A stretch of DNA of 64,000 nucleotides from the NCBI GenBank assembly GCA_026545765.1, contig CM048841.1, positions 72,414,217 through 72,478,216 of the forward strand. Reading direction: 5' to 3'. Both the position numbers and the translations under genes were made by a program. Source of the stretch: Plantago major (Eukaryota; Streptophyta; Magnoliopsida; Lamiales; Plantaginaceae). This document shows positions 23,557 through 36,362 of this stretch, piece by piece (position 1 is the first letter of the stretch; each line of letters begins with the position of its first letter). The notes beneath the pieces were generated by a model. The model made no database searches and was not told where the DNA came from. It saw only the letters and a list, made by a program, of their open reading frames with translations.

Positions 23557-26500
23557 ATGTCTTTTCCAGAAAGCCCATCTCGTCGATCCCTAATCCCCAC
23601 TTTCCTTTACTCTTCCTCGTTCAAATCAAGCAATGCAACTAGCTTTGAGCACAACTCTGTTCATAATGCATCTCAAATTAAGCAGGATTTCATGATCCCA
23701 TCGCCAAAAGAGAGCAAGGTTGCCATGTTCTCGCCCTCGTATTACGCCGCCTGTACCGCCGGAGGGATCTTCAGTTGCGGTTTGACTCACATGACCGTTA
23801 CTCCTCTTGATCTTGTCAAGTGTAATATGCAGGTTCTTTTTTTCTTTTTTTTAAATCTTGTTTTCAAGATTTGATTTTGGGAATTGGAATGTTAGAATTT
23901 GATCAAATACTAGTACTCCATGCTCATAGTTTATGTACATTAGCATTGTTGCAAGATACCGTTGGTAAATATGCAATGGAAACTTTAGGTTATGCAGTGG
24001 AATTCAAAACTTTTATTGCATACTGATCTTAATCCAATTATTATATAACGTAAAACAAATAAATCAATACTTACTTGTCACACTAGCTTTTCAGACAACA
24101 GCTCTAAAACCTTAAAGCTCTTCTTGAATTTGTTCGTCAAGTACTTCGAATTTGTTCGTCGTATATGAGATGTTGAATCCAGTACGTCATGATCGGCTTT
24201 CTTCAACCTTGGTATCCACGGACAATCTTTCTACCGAAGAACGCTAAGATGTTCTTGTTCGATACTAAACTAAACTATTTAGTGAGTAGGGTTATAGAGA
24301 ATATAATCATGAAAAAAGATGATTCATGACAAGAAAGAGAGAAAACGTGTATTTTCATTATGATCATCCGGATCATGTATAGAGAAAAACCTGACTAGTG
24401 TCCAATTACAATTGGACTCCTAGATTAGTTGGTTGGACTCTAATGTTTTATCCATTACGCTATGGGTTCAAATCCACCAAGCCCAAATTTTGTTTTTCTT
24501 GTCTTTTGGGCTTTTCATTTGGACTTCATTTCAATTTGGTCCAAATAAATTTTCTTGCTTTAATTAATTAAATCAAATTTAATTTAATTCTTTCTTCAAA
24601 TATAAATTAAAAATCCAATTTAATTAATTTACTTTCTACAAGTATAACAAGCAATTAAGTTCGATAAATTTAATTTAACTTAATTAATTATTTCTATCAA
24701 ATAGATTAATTCTCAATATAGTAAATTAAATACTTATTAATCCAATTAATATTTAATTCACTCTAATACTCATTTGGTAGAACAATTACCTTGTTGTGTG
24801 ACCCATAGGGCCTTATGTATAGTAAGCACTAATCGAATTAAGGTTTGGTGAAACTCCTAGACAATTTACCAAACAATCTTAATACATAAGGAACGTTTGC
24901 GAGCAAACCACCTGTAATGTAGAGCTGATGATGATACGGTCCTTTCATTCGAAAACACTTGATTAAGTCTAGAACTTGATTTCGTGTCTGTTCCAATAAC
25001 TGAATCTATTTATCTCATTCTACTAATTGATCCATAATATTTGAACACCATTCCAAATATATCTTGCGTGGCCAACGACTTTGATCAAACTAGTAATGAG
25101 AAGTTAAGTTATTCTCTCCAAGTCCATTCTGAGGAATGAATCCTATCTTGGTTCAACTACTACCAACATGTGTTTCGTGATATGCCCAACACATGCCGTA
25201 TCTACCCCTACAAGGAAGCATTGGTCATGGTCAAAGCACACCGGCTCCAGTACGTATTGACATCAAGTCAAAGGGCTATTACACCACCATATAAACCATT
25301 ACTATCGTAGATACGTAAATAGAGTACATCAAACGGTTTCTTGGCTGGGTATACCAACACTCTCTAAAGTGTCTATGTGTCCATCACGGGTTACCAAGTA
25401 ATTCGTAGTCGTGAGAACTACTACACCCTCAAAGGATATGATGCAGACCACATGCCAATCTCCAATGCATCATCGATATCCCATTCCCGATGATCATTGA
25501 TTGAGGCTATTTTAGAGGCATATTATGTCACTCAAGATCTCACATTCTTAGTGATAACATAAAGTTCATGGGAACACGTATGTAAACAATTACAGACAAA
25601 CATATAATAATATTTACATACTGCAACACCTATTTATAGATGAACAATAATTATAAATAAATATTGAATTAAACATGTATATTTGTCCTCAATTCGATTG
25701 CCTGTTTGTTTCCATAATTGCTTTATCTCTGTCTAACAATGAAATGACCATTTTGTTTATGCATAAGACACTGACCAATGCCAATCGAAATGCTAGTTAA
25801 TTTATCTAGATGAGCATTCAAATGAACCTCACAATGAATCAATGATGGAAGTTTGTCTTGCAATATGATGCACGGATACTCCTAAAACTTGCACAAATCT
25901 ATACACGATTTACATTTTTTGGCACTTCTAGGAGATGTACCCAACATATGTCTCTGTCTTATTTCCTTGATGAAATTAATGATTAGCTTATGCTTTACAG
26001 GTGACCAATTATGATTTCAAATACAAAATCTCTTTTTTGATGTGACCGATTATGATTTCAAATACAAATCTCTTTAATCGTATAGTATTTGAAAATCCAC
26101 TTCGCAAATATAGTTATTCCTCATTCCGTTAGTGTAGAAATATTTACATATGTTCTGACAAATTCTTTACATTATACCAAATACTACCTGATGTTAATAA
26201 GGAATTTCTTGAAGCAACGGTGTGTATGTTATTGATGAGCGAAAAATTAAGATGATGACCACCCCAACATCTAGCCCAACGGTAGATGGTATATTTGTTG
26301 CATTTGAAAAAAAATATGGTGAAGCAAGAGGCCAAGCTAATATCTTATGTCTTATTCAGATTAATCCAGCCAAGTACAAGAGCATTTCCTCAGGGTTCGG
26401 AGTTTTGTTCAAGGAGCAGGGTGTCAAAGGTTTCTTCCGGGGTTGGGTGCCAACTCTTCTGGGATACAGCGCTCAAGGAGCATGCAAGTTTGGATTCTAC

Positions 26501-27969
26501 GAATTCTTCAAGAAATACTACTCTGACATGGCTGGTGCTGAGAATGCTGCCAAATATAAGACCTTAATCTACCTTGCTGGATCTGCATCTGCTGAATTTA
26601 TCGCTGATATTGCCCTCTGCCCCTTTGAGGCTGTCAAGGTCCGCGTCCAAACTCAACCAGGCTTTGCTAGAGGCTTGTCTGATGGTTTCCCCAAGTTTGT
26701 GAAAGCTGAAGGAGCTTCAGGGTATGTACAGTTTGATATTAGGAATTCTTTTCCCATTGCTATTTTAGATATCAAATATCTCGATTCTCACTAGTGTCTT
26801 ACATGTCTCACAGGCTTTACAAAGGAATTGTTCCTCTTTGGGGTCGACAGATACCATGTAAGCTACTAAGCTTGCATATTCTCGTTGTATTTTGGTAGTG
26901 TTATGTATTGCTCTTGATAAGTTATAAGTTATGAAAATAGTTCTAGTAGAGAATTCAAAGTACTGTAATAAGTGTTTGCATAAACAGCAAAAAGTAGGTA
27001 GGAGATAAAGTTTGAGAGTGGCAAACTTATGGAAATGCTATATTTGTTTAATGTTAAGCATTAGAAAGTAGAAACCGCCAACGTAAACTGATGCATATTG
27101 GAACGAGTATCACTCTCACTCTTATTCATATGCAGTTGAATTTAAATGTCTATAATCTTTTCCTGCCTTTGGCTGACAGAGTGGTAGAGCATGTTTAGTT
27201 ATTGTGTTGTGCTCATTCTAGAAACAACAGTATTACCTTGAGCATATTTTCCGAAGAAAACCACAATTCATATTGAGTTAGAATCTTCAGTCTAGTGCAC
27301 AAAAAAGAAAAAAGACATTCTTCTCTTGGCCAGTATAATTTTGAAAACTCAAGTAACTCTGCTTGATGAATAACTCATCATCTATTGGGGTTTGTATGCA
27401 GATACTATGATGAAGTTTGCCACATTTGAGAACATTGTTGAAGCTATCTATAAATACGCAATTCCAGCTCCAAAAGATCAGTGCAGCAAGAACTTGCAGC
27501 TTGGCGTTAGTTTTGCAGGTGGTTACGTTGCTGGAGTTTTCTGTGCTATAGTTTCACACCCTGCTGATAACTTGGTCTCTTTCCTCAACAATGCCAAAGG
27601 AGCAACTGTTGGTGATGTGAGTATCAATAATCACTACCATCTCAAATAAACTTTACTTCATTTAATGTCACTCATCCTTTTCTTTTTGCTATTTTTGTAC
27701 AGGCTGTGAATAAGTTGGGTATAATGGGTCTGTGCACTCGTGGTCTCCCTCTCCGTATAGTCATGATCGGTACTCTTACAGGAGCACAGTGGGGAATCTA
27801 TGACGCGTTCAAAGTCTTTGTTGGGCTGTATGTTTCTCCTGAAGCGTTTTTTTTTTTTTTTTCCTTGGCAATTCCTCCAATTCTTGGAACCATTACTTAC
27901 AGCTTATTTGTTTTCGCTTCCTTCAGACCTACAACTGGTGGTGGAAGCCCTGCTCCTGCACAGAAGTAA
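23557..27969 (+). CDS. PHT3: Mitochondrial phosphate carrier protein (PiC/PHT3 family), six exons
   Basis: Exons: 23557-23832, 26360-26721, 26814-26857, 27402-27616, 27703-27827 and 27927-27969. All introns are GT/AG and phases agree, giving 354 residues. The protein sits in the inner mitochondrial membrane and brings phosphate into the matrix (with protons or against hydroxyl) for ATP synthesis. It has three mitochondrial carrier repeats with signature motifs PLDLVK (residues 83-88), PFEAVK (180-185) and PADNLVS (281-287); the last lacks the usual Lys/Arg, which is typical for this carrier. The first about 65 residues form a Ser/Arg-rich, low-acid presequence. The family call is strong: [20 protein letters not shown] and neighbouring blocks match plant PiC closely. 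Length is normal. Intron 1 is enlarged to 2.5 kb by an insertion. PHT3 is used as the family name; the paralogue is not resolved. Confidence 0.95.
23970..25738. mobile_element. Probable non-autonomous retroelement in carrier intron 1
   Basis: About 1.77 kb of the 2527-bp intron has no coding content but looks like non-coding LTR-type plant repeats. It starts near TGCAATGG/TGCAGTGG (23972-24000) and ends near CTGTCTAACA (25738), with many short direct motifs in between (TTAATTAA-rich block 24560-24780). Exact ends and a target duplication could not be established. A tRNA-like segment (possible A and B boxes) lies at about 24420-24485. It could be a solo LTR, a TRIM/LARD or an old copia fragment in minus orientation. 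Confidence 0.4.
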
Positions 27970-28000
27970 GGAGAGATGGTCGATGAGACGAGAGTTTTCC

Positions 28001-28130
28001 CTTTCTATCTCAAGGCACCCGGGCTTGTGACTTACTAGGATAATTATTATGGAAGAAATTCTATCCTTTCTATCTCAAGGCACCCGGGCTTGTGACTTAC
28101 TAGGATAATTATTATGGAAGAAATTCTATC
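28001..28130 (+). repeat. Perfect 65-bp tandem duplication in the carrier 3' UTR
   Basis: Positions 28001-28065 are repeated exactly at 28066-28130, beginning CTTTCTATCTCAAGGCAC. The duplication starts 31 bases after the stop codon. The lack of differences suggests a recent event or an assembly artefact. Confidence 0.92.
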
Positions 28131-28924
28131 CATAACTAGTAGTAGCATCATTTATATAAAATTTTGTAGCTGTGTAATAGACTTGTTCATGGTCGAACAC
28201 ATGATTTTGTTTCTCTATTTACTTGCAATTTGTAAGTGGATCCTATCCAAAATATATTATGATAATTACAGAAGTTATACAGTGGTTTCTTTCAGCTTAC
28301 TTGTTGAAATGGTTATAGCAAGAGACGTATATGTCAGAAAAAACTAGTTTAAGCATATCATGCAAGGACCAGAATTTCGCTGCAGAAACTTCTGCATTGA
28401 GTTCTCAAATCACACCATACCAAAAGCTTCAGATAGTAGCAGAAAAATGAAGAAAGACAGTTCTCCAGATTTCGACTCTTTCACGCTATATGTAGAACAA
28501 GTGCAACCACACAAGAATAAGTACCAGTACAGATATTAGCATACTGATTGCAATCACAAATGAAATGAATATGTATTTATTGTGAATACTGTACAATTAA
28601 ACTCATTTCTTTGATCTGATCCGTGAATACAAAATTGATTGGAGAACCCTAAAGCAAAGCCAGAAAATCTAGTAATACAATGTCTGGTAAAGTAAGATAT
28701 TTGTTATGCCTCGGTTAAGCATATCATAAGCTGACGGTGATTTTGTCACAGAGTACCACAGCCTTTGCCACTTTCAGACCTTCGACCAGGGTTTAGAGAC
28801 AGTTATCTCATCACCATCCAGGGGCCTCAAAGAGTACGCACATGGCACATCGATTTAGGGGGTAATTAAAACCCGAGAGAACATTATCTGCACATGTTTC
28901 CTTCCAGTTTTTCTTTAGGAATAA
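28131..28924. other. Intergenic region between two convergent genes
   Basis: About 0.8 kb of AT-rich DNA holds the presumed 3' ends of the carrier gene (plus) and the nucleotidyltransferase gene (minus). No credible ORF, repeat or RNA gene was seen. The open frame at 28114-28347 has no supporting features. Confidence 0.5.
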
Positions 28925-29137
28925 TCATTTCGCAGTATCAATGGGGTAAATGGTATCAAAAACAACTCTTGCAAACACATGCCTAACTTCCTTTAAATTT
29001 CCAGCTAATAACAACTCATAGTCTATCTTACTACCATGTTTCTGCACAAATCCTCTTTCATTACCGCCTTGGACGCAGTCAAATATCTTGCAAACCCTTA
29101 AGTATATTGCAAAATTGATAAACACCTGCAGATACAG

Positions 29138-29178
<41 letters not shown>

Positions 29179-32100
29179 AGGGAACTTGCTTTTATAACAA
29201 CAAAGGAAAGAAAACAATCATTCAGAAGACTGGACGAGGCCAAGTAGGTTGATTGGCATTTGCTGATCTGCATTCACATTTCACACCCTTCGAAGATTCA
29301 AGAAATTATGTGATCCTCTTTAAGAGTTTCATATGTACAGAACATTAAGAAGCCCGAAGAAGGTATACATACGTAACCTAAAAAGTCTAAAGACCAAACT
29401 CAAATATAACCACACTTCAGGAGTACTTGTATAAGTATGTAGTTTACTTCTAATAAATTATTTGGATTGAGGATTGAAAAAGAAGATTTCAGTTACTTTA
29501 GCTTCTGAAGCAAAGAAAATAAACCATCAAAAGGGGGCTCAAAACGTGAGAAGTTACAAAAGAAAGGAAGTGCTTACAAGATTTGAGAATGGTGCCTTGG
29601 GATATTTAGCCATTGCCTGAGAGACAGAGTATTCATCAGTCAAATTATTGACTGCACTTCTAACAGAGTCAGCTAAACTCATAACCTCCTCCGCCAGAGA
29701 CCCGGGATCCAGATCTATAGGATCTAATAATTCGTGAAGACTGGTATCATGTCTTTTGGAAATGCGACCTGCTATGTTTAAAGCTTCTACTAGATCTCCA
29801 CCATTGTGAACGGCAAGGCAATATGCCGCGACCACTAAAGGATCTGTTGGTCTATCTGAGAGTGCTTTATGAAACGCTAAGATGGCAACCCTGAAAACCA
29901 CAGCCTTCTGGTGATTTTGTCATTTAAACAATCTCATACAAATTGAATTTGCAGATTGAGCACGTATATAAATTTTCTGGGAAAATCTTACCATAAGCTA
30001 CCATGACATGGTCTGTCTGGTGCAAGATGTTTATCAAGATTAGAAAGTAATGACTGCAAATCAGAAATTATATATCATCAGTCTAGATTCAATCCTACTG
30101 AAATGTTATTTACACACATTATAAGCACACAGTTTATATGAGTATGTGCCACAAATTGGCATGCAAGAACAGGAGAAACAATTTTCATTGACTGTACAGA
30201 GCTCTCGAGTAATTACCAAAAGCATGTTAGACCGCTTATCACGCCTCGAAAAGCCAATGCGGACAAAATACGCTGCCTGCAAAACAAAAGGTCTTTACTT
30301 TATTTACATAATGATCAGAACAAGTAGCAGCCTGATTTGTAGAATGAAACTACTGAAGCATTGTTTGTTATACTCAACCTGAATGGGCAGAAGTCTTTCC
30401 AGGAGACCAAGTTTCCACAATAATCTTATTGAGGCCTCTGCAGATCCATAGGCCAACATGTAATTAACTTCCATGAAAAGCCTTCCCTGTCAATAGATTA
30501 CTCAGCAAATTAATAACAAGTAACCGATTACCAGAGCATCAGGCCCGGATCTGAACACATGCAAGGAGACCCTCTGCACAGGACCCAACATATTTGGGGT
30601 CCAGTATTTGTATACAAACAACTATTAACTACATAAAATGTCATTACTTTTAGCTTGTTTAATTAACCTAATCGAACACTCAAATCATAACATTAATATA
30701 ACAAATGCAATCGTAAACCAAATACGTCAAAAGTCAAACTTTATTGCTATATTTTCATTTGTAATTTTTGTTCAAAGTTGTTATGCTGGTCATGTATTGT
30801 TTTCCCTTAAAAAATTATTGTTAACTAATTTTTATATTTTAGTATATTCTATCAAATTCAATTAGTTTCTATGTAATGATTCATAAACGTTGAAAAAAAT
30901 CATTTTGAATTAACTGAAACAAGGCATTTTAAAATATCTACAAGGGTTGTACAAAAATAATAACCGCATGCCCCGCCCGCCATTTCGCCCGCCTGCCAAC
31001 CGCACCCGGCAATTATCTTTTTGGCACAAAACCGCCACGGTTAACTATTTGGTTACCCGTCACTAGGCGGGTGGGTGGCGGGTAGACGTGTGCCAACCGC
31101 CTAACCGCTCACCAATTCGCTGCATAATACTAGTTATATTTTTTGTATTTTTTATTAATGAATACTCCATATAATTAATAATGGTAATCTTGCTCTACTC
31201 ATGAACGGATATTGACATGGAGTATTATCATAATAGTAAGCTTTTTGTAATAATGAATCTGCTCTTCTATGAGAAGATAGCATATACCAGTTGCTACAAA
31301 TGAATCTGGTCTTCTAATCATCATCTAGCATGTACCAACATGTTTGAAAGTTTATGGATTTGTATTTGTAATTTATTTACTTATATTTTGGTTATTATCA
31401 AACTTGAAACGTGTCCCTTGTTTGATAATGTGTTATGAAATGTTTTATTTTGTATTTAAACTTATTTACTCTATATTAAACATTATAATATATGTTCTAG
31501 TTTTAACGTGTGAAAACCGCCAATCCACCCGCCATCCACCGCATAAAATAGCCAACCACCCGCGGCAATTTGGTGAAAACCCCACCCGCCGTGGTTAGTG
31601 ATTTTGCCTAACCACCATTGGCGGGTCGGTTAGAATTTTGGTAAAACCACAGACAATTCCTAATATCTACACATTATAAAATTTAATTGAATCATATTTA
31701 TTTAAGACGAAACATTGGTCATTAGTCATTCAATTGAAACACTATATTTGAAAACGAAGACTAATGCAAAATCAATATAAGTTTTAATTTTTTCCCGTTA
31801 TAAAATATACTCCATCTGTACCAGAACAAATATATCGTATTTCATTTATATTTGTCCGCCATAAATATAATATTTATATTTGTCCTTACATAAATATAAT
31901 GTTTCCGTGTTTGGCAACATCTTATCCTTTATTTACGTAAAATTAATTAAATAATCAAATCATAGCATTGACATAAATATAATTGTAATCCGCTAAAAAA
32001 AAAAGTTTTATTATGATTTTTTGGGCCCATAACGGGAGATGATGGTATACAAAGAGTGCCCCTGGAAATTTGAGGGGCCTGCAGAGCATTAGAAGGCCAA

Positions 32101-35100
32101 TCGAAGAATCAAAATTCAAACAAGCAAGAAACCTTTCGGAGTACCTTATCGAGTCGCAGTACGGAAGCAGATAAGCTTTTCACGGCAATAGATGTCTCTT
32201 TTGAAATTCGAAAACTCAACTGCAAAGAATTCAACACCACGAAGAATACGAGCTAAGGATAGGATGATGCAGAAACAATTTAGTCATAAATTATATTTGG
32301 AAACAAAAGCTGAATCAAAAGACCGGAGACCGGTGTGAACCTAGCTTAACCAACAACATTTAGGTTCACTTTATATTGACTCAACGAATACAATACATAA
32401 GAAAAGATAAAACAAATGATAATGAGGAAAACAGCCAGTACTTTATTTTAGAAAAGGATTATATCCTTATTCCACATTAAATCAAACAAAAAGAGGTAGC
32501 TCAATGGGTATTTAATTACCCAAGAGCAAAAACAACAACAGGCGAACTTGCTTGTCAACCCAAGATCTAAGGGACTAAAATGAGTATTGTCCAACAAATT
32601 GTTTATTACAGACTGAAGAATATGAAATTTCTAGTCACGAATTGAATTATAACCAAATTTCTTTGATCAATTACCGGTGTACATAAGGGCGATTACACAA
32701 TTCGAACAATTTCGTCGAATTACCTCAAAAAATAAAAATGTATAAAACCCTTCAGTTTCCAAATTCCCAGTTGTCGAGAATCGTGGTTCATTTCATTTGG
32801 ATTGAAAATTTATTTATATTCGAATAATGATTAAATAATAAGAGTATACCAATAACTGTATCTACCTCAATCCACAACCACCACCCTATTCACATTTTCT
32901 TTAATTGAGAAGTATCCTAAAAAGAAAAATAAGATAACCCCCTTTTCCCAATCGGGTCAACAAAGTCATGAAATATTTGGATTTACTTTTTCTATAAAAT
33001 AAAATGGATTTACTTGGACCAATACACGATTTTCTTTTAGTTTTTTTAGGGTTGGGTATTATATTAGGAAGTCTGAGTAGCTCAAGGGGTATTTAATTAC
33101 CCAAGAGCAACATAAGAACTTGTCAACCCAAGGGACTAAAATACTAATTACAAAGTATCTAGCTTTTCAAAGCTTCATAGATAAGTACTTGAGCAGAATA
33201 AATTACCACAATCCTCTAGAAAGGAATGGCCGGCAGGTTTTATAGTCCGCAACTGCCATAATGAGGAAAACATTGTGAACACCTCTATGAAAAAATACCA
33301 ACTTGAGGAAATGAAAGTTTAACATAGCATAGAGATGCATGCACACTTTAGCTTTCCTAATATCATCGACTCCACCCATGTAGTCATAGACCAACTTTTT
33401 GTAGGGGTCAAACATCAATCTGGATCACGAAGCAAATGAAGGACATTAGGCACTAGCTATTAGTTGAACCGTATGGTGCACCACACATTCTCATGTAACC
33501 CAAGCCCCCAACCCCGAAAACATGTAAAGAGTGACATGTAATGACAAGTCCATGCGAAAAGTAGAATGGGAAGAGTTTAACATTAAAAAACAAATGGAAA
33601 ATGAGCAATAGCGAGAAAGTGTGATTAACTACCCATTTATTGTGAAGTCCCGTTGCAAGCAATTTTTCCAGCGAACATAATCGTCCTCAGCACAACCAAC
33701 TGGCTTCTCGGGTTCGAAATTCAGGATCTTCCCAAACCTTGTTGCACGTGTGCTGAAGCTTGAAACCTGATTGATATTGGAATAAATTAGAATATGAGAA
33801 AGGAAAACTCGCAAGTGCTAGTGGTTCTTGTGCGAGGCATATCACCCTTTTCCCACGAGGAAGAGTTGGCAGGGTGAGGAGGACCTTTGTTAGGAATGAT
33901 GGATTAGTAATTGTTTCGGATTTGAAGTGACCGTGTGGAAGTATCTAGCATAACTACTCACAGGAGAAGGAATAAAAAGATGGGGACAGAAGAAAAGATT
34001 GATCATGCAACATGCTCAACCCAAAATGAAATAGGAATCAAAATTCGTAAAAAACTAGGGTGTAGTGTAAGACAACTAAGAATCATTAAAAAAACAAATA
34101 AATGTTTTGATAAGTAGATAAACCTCCACAGTGGAATCATCAATATGCACGAGGCAAATTGGAAAACGCCTGCCAATTATCACGCCTGTCGGAAATGTTC
34201 TCATCACCTGAGATATGACAAAGATACAATATTCATCTTCTGACCTCTAAAGATCCAGAGAGTGAATTACCAAGTACATAAAAATTCATCATTTTTCTTG
34301 TACCAAAGAACTCACCTCTTTTAATTCTGCTGAGGTTATTACATCAAAATCCTTAGGAACTCGTTTTAAGATAAGGTCTCTGACACATCCACCAACAAGG
34401 TACACATCAAAACCTGGAAAGGAAAGAAATCCTTTCAACTGGATATGAAGTGAAGGTACCAATAGTATTATGGAAATGAGAAGGAATGAGCCATCCAATC
34501 ACTATAAGTTGTCTTCCAGGCCCAGAAAAAAGGAACAGTGATAAAGACTTGAAAGCGGTCAAGAGAATTCATGCCTAGAGACAAATAATGGCCCATTGAC
34601 AATAGCATCACAGTAACTGATCAAAAGGCAACCGATATATACGAATTGTTGTAATGCCAGAAAGAATACTATCCCTGAAAGACAGTTTAAAGGATTCGAA
34701 TATTGAATATACTATCTAGAATACAGGTATCAATAAGCGATTACTACAATTCTATATTTGAACATATAGTTTGCATATTCACACCGAGTATCCAACTGTT
34801 TCCCAGTAAGCAATTTCAGCTCACTAATTCTCTACTGCCTATACAAACAGCAGTTAACAAAAGGGGGCACCTACCTTTTCTCTTAAGACCATTTAAAACC
34901 TTTCGGGTAGGCTTAGAAATCTTGGAATTACTAATTCCGAGTTCAGTGGAGTTCAACTTCCTCCACTTGGGTTCATCCCCAGACGCACCACCACTCACAC
35001 CATTCACCTTTTGGTTCTCCGTATCATCAAATGATTCTACAGCCGCAGCATGTCCTAATCTCACCTGTCCACACTATACCACACTCAATTTTATACAACT

Positions 35101-35224
35101 CAGAAAAATCGTAAGCGGATAAGGAAAAAGGGTGAGGGGAAACCTGGAGAATGCAGCGACGAAGAGGTGAGCGGAGAGAAAGGTGAGGAAACAGGGAAAA
35201 TCTGATGCTATTCGAGATCGCCAT
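28925..35224 (-). CDS. Poly(A) polymerase / CCA-adding nucleotidyltransferase family protein
   Basis: Exons on the minus strand: 35224-35144, 35064-34875, 34413-34316, 34207-34124, 33766-33633, 33419-33347, a poorly resolved part (about 32340-32220), 32219-32145, 30486-30379, 30276-30217, 30053-29992, 29890-29578 and 29125-28925. Phases agree wherever they can be checked. The family adds nucleotides to RNA 3' ends. The head domain shows [10 protein letters not shown] and the metal-binding DFD of KDFDVIT (exon 3), the RRFPICLVH strand (exon 4) and [11 protein letters not shown] (exons 5-6). The helical body has [10 protein letters not shown] and [12 protein letters not shown]. The C-terminal block ends [14 protein letters not shown], as in plant homologues. 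The N-terminus (27 residues, Ser/Arg/Leu-rich, no acids) looks like an organelle transit peptide. The segment that should read ARILR-IRIAARL is damaged (see findings), so the gene may be impaired or the sequence wrong there. Whether it makes poly(A) or CCA tails cannot be told. Confidence 0.88.
29141..29175. repeat. AG microsatellite in the last intron
   Basis: About 17 uninterrupted AG units lie in the intron between the last two exons of the nucleotidyltransferase gene. Read on the minus strand this is a CT run near the 3' acceptor (AG at 29126-29127), where it may serve as an extended polypyrimidine tract. Confidence 0.95.
30941..31661. mobile_element. hAT-like non-autonomous element (721 bp) in an intron
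   Basis: The segment is flanked by an 8-bp direct repeat AATATCTA (30933-30940 and 31662-31669), the duplication length of hAT elements. It starts CAAGGGTTGTACAAAAATAA, a hAT-like end, and its subterminal regions carry many CCGCCC/GGCGGG motifs in opposite orientation (30965-31110 and 31515-31640). The right terminal repeat is weak. There is no transposase. It lies in the 1.66 kb intron between exons 32219-32145 and 30486-30379. Confidence 0.7.
32480..33145. repeat. Diverged repeat pair around the damaged-exon intron
   Basis: A segment around 32495-32580 (TAGCTCAATGGGTATTTAAT, then CTTGTCAACCCAAG and GGGACTAAAAT) recurs at 33068-33145 with small differences and the same order. The two copies are about 570 bp apart, with AT-rich DNA between. 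They may come from an old local duplication in the intron after exon 33419-33347. Confidence 0.55.
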
Positions 35225-36361
35225 TATTGGAACAGGTCAGTTTTGAGGACATGAGGACGAGAAAACCTGAGCTTTAGGGCTTATCAATTTTAGCTGGACT
35301 CAAGATTACTACTATTTCCGAGAAAAACAACTTGATTCAAACACTCATATATCTGAGAACCAAAAAGCGTGTTAGGTGGAATCCTTAAGGCCACTTGATT
35401 TACAACGTTTTTAAGGGCTGGACATTGTAAGGAGAGTGGTTTTTCTCACTTCCCAATTTTAGGATATGTTTTCAATAATGTGTAAATAGATAATTTATTT
35501 AGAAACTGACCTATATTATCAATAAAATCATCGATGTTATTAATCAAAACACATATATTTTCAACATCGCTTTTTATTTTATAATGCGCTTATTTCGTTA
35601 AAGAACATTAACGCTTGATTAATAGAATAGATAATTTTATTGATAACATAGATCTATCTCTAAATAAGTTATCTAGAGAGCGTCTCTCGTGAGACTTTGT
35701 GTTCATTGCTCAGTTGGATTAGCTGTACAAAATTATAATGGTAATATGCGAGAGTCCAAAATCAGGTAGTTTTAAAGCTTGTTTCCTACTATATGTTATC
35801 TGAAACGCACCACACCTCCTATCTCCGTCCTTGATTTTAAAATGGTCTCTTTGCCATTTAGTTATTCTTCAAAATAGTTGTCGATAGTGTTTGTGACCCG
35901 ATTTCACGAGAAGCATTATCTTAACTTCAAGACCATTGTAGATGTGCTATGGGGAATCCGCCCCTAATTTTGAAATGGTACATTTGCCATGTAGCTATGC
36001 TTCAGGACAATGGTCGATAGTGGGTGTTGAGCCAATTTCAAAAAGTTATTAGGCAACCCTTCCCCGAGGCATTGTCATCAACTTCAAGACCATTGTAGAG
36101 GTGCTATGGGTTCTTTATCTATGCCCAGTTTACAATACCAAAAACTTCTTGCTACTCATTACACAACAAAACATAAAGATACACAGAAATACACAAGATA
36201 AAGATTAGATTACATTCAATAAGAACAATGTAGAATCATAAATTAAAAGGTAATGTAAACCACAGGAAGGCAGATACTTCTCATGCATGATTACAGACAG
36301 GTACTTTAAGCATCCTCATCACTCTTGTCCAATTCTACATCACTAACAATTCCACAGGAAA
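35225..36361. other. Intergenic region with a diverged direct duplication
   Basis: This lies between the nucleotidyltransferase start (35224, minus) and the F-box 3' end. It should hold the nucleotidyltransferase promoter, but no clear TATA box was seen. Within it, about 35833-35955 and 35968-36110 are diverged copies of one unit. Shared blocks are CATTTGCCATGTAGCTATGC/CTTTGCCATTTAGTTATTC, GTCGATAGTG and AACTTCAAGACCATTGTAGA. No gene is visible. Confidence 0.5.
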
Positions 36362-36362
36362 G

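Noticed and set aside
29079..29273. ORF with a Leu-Ser repeat
   Set aside because: It is produced by the AG/CT microsatellite in an intron.
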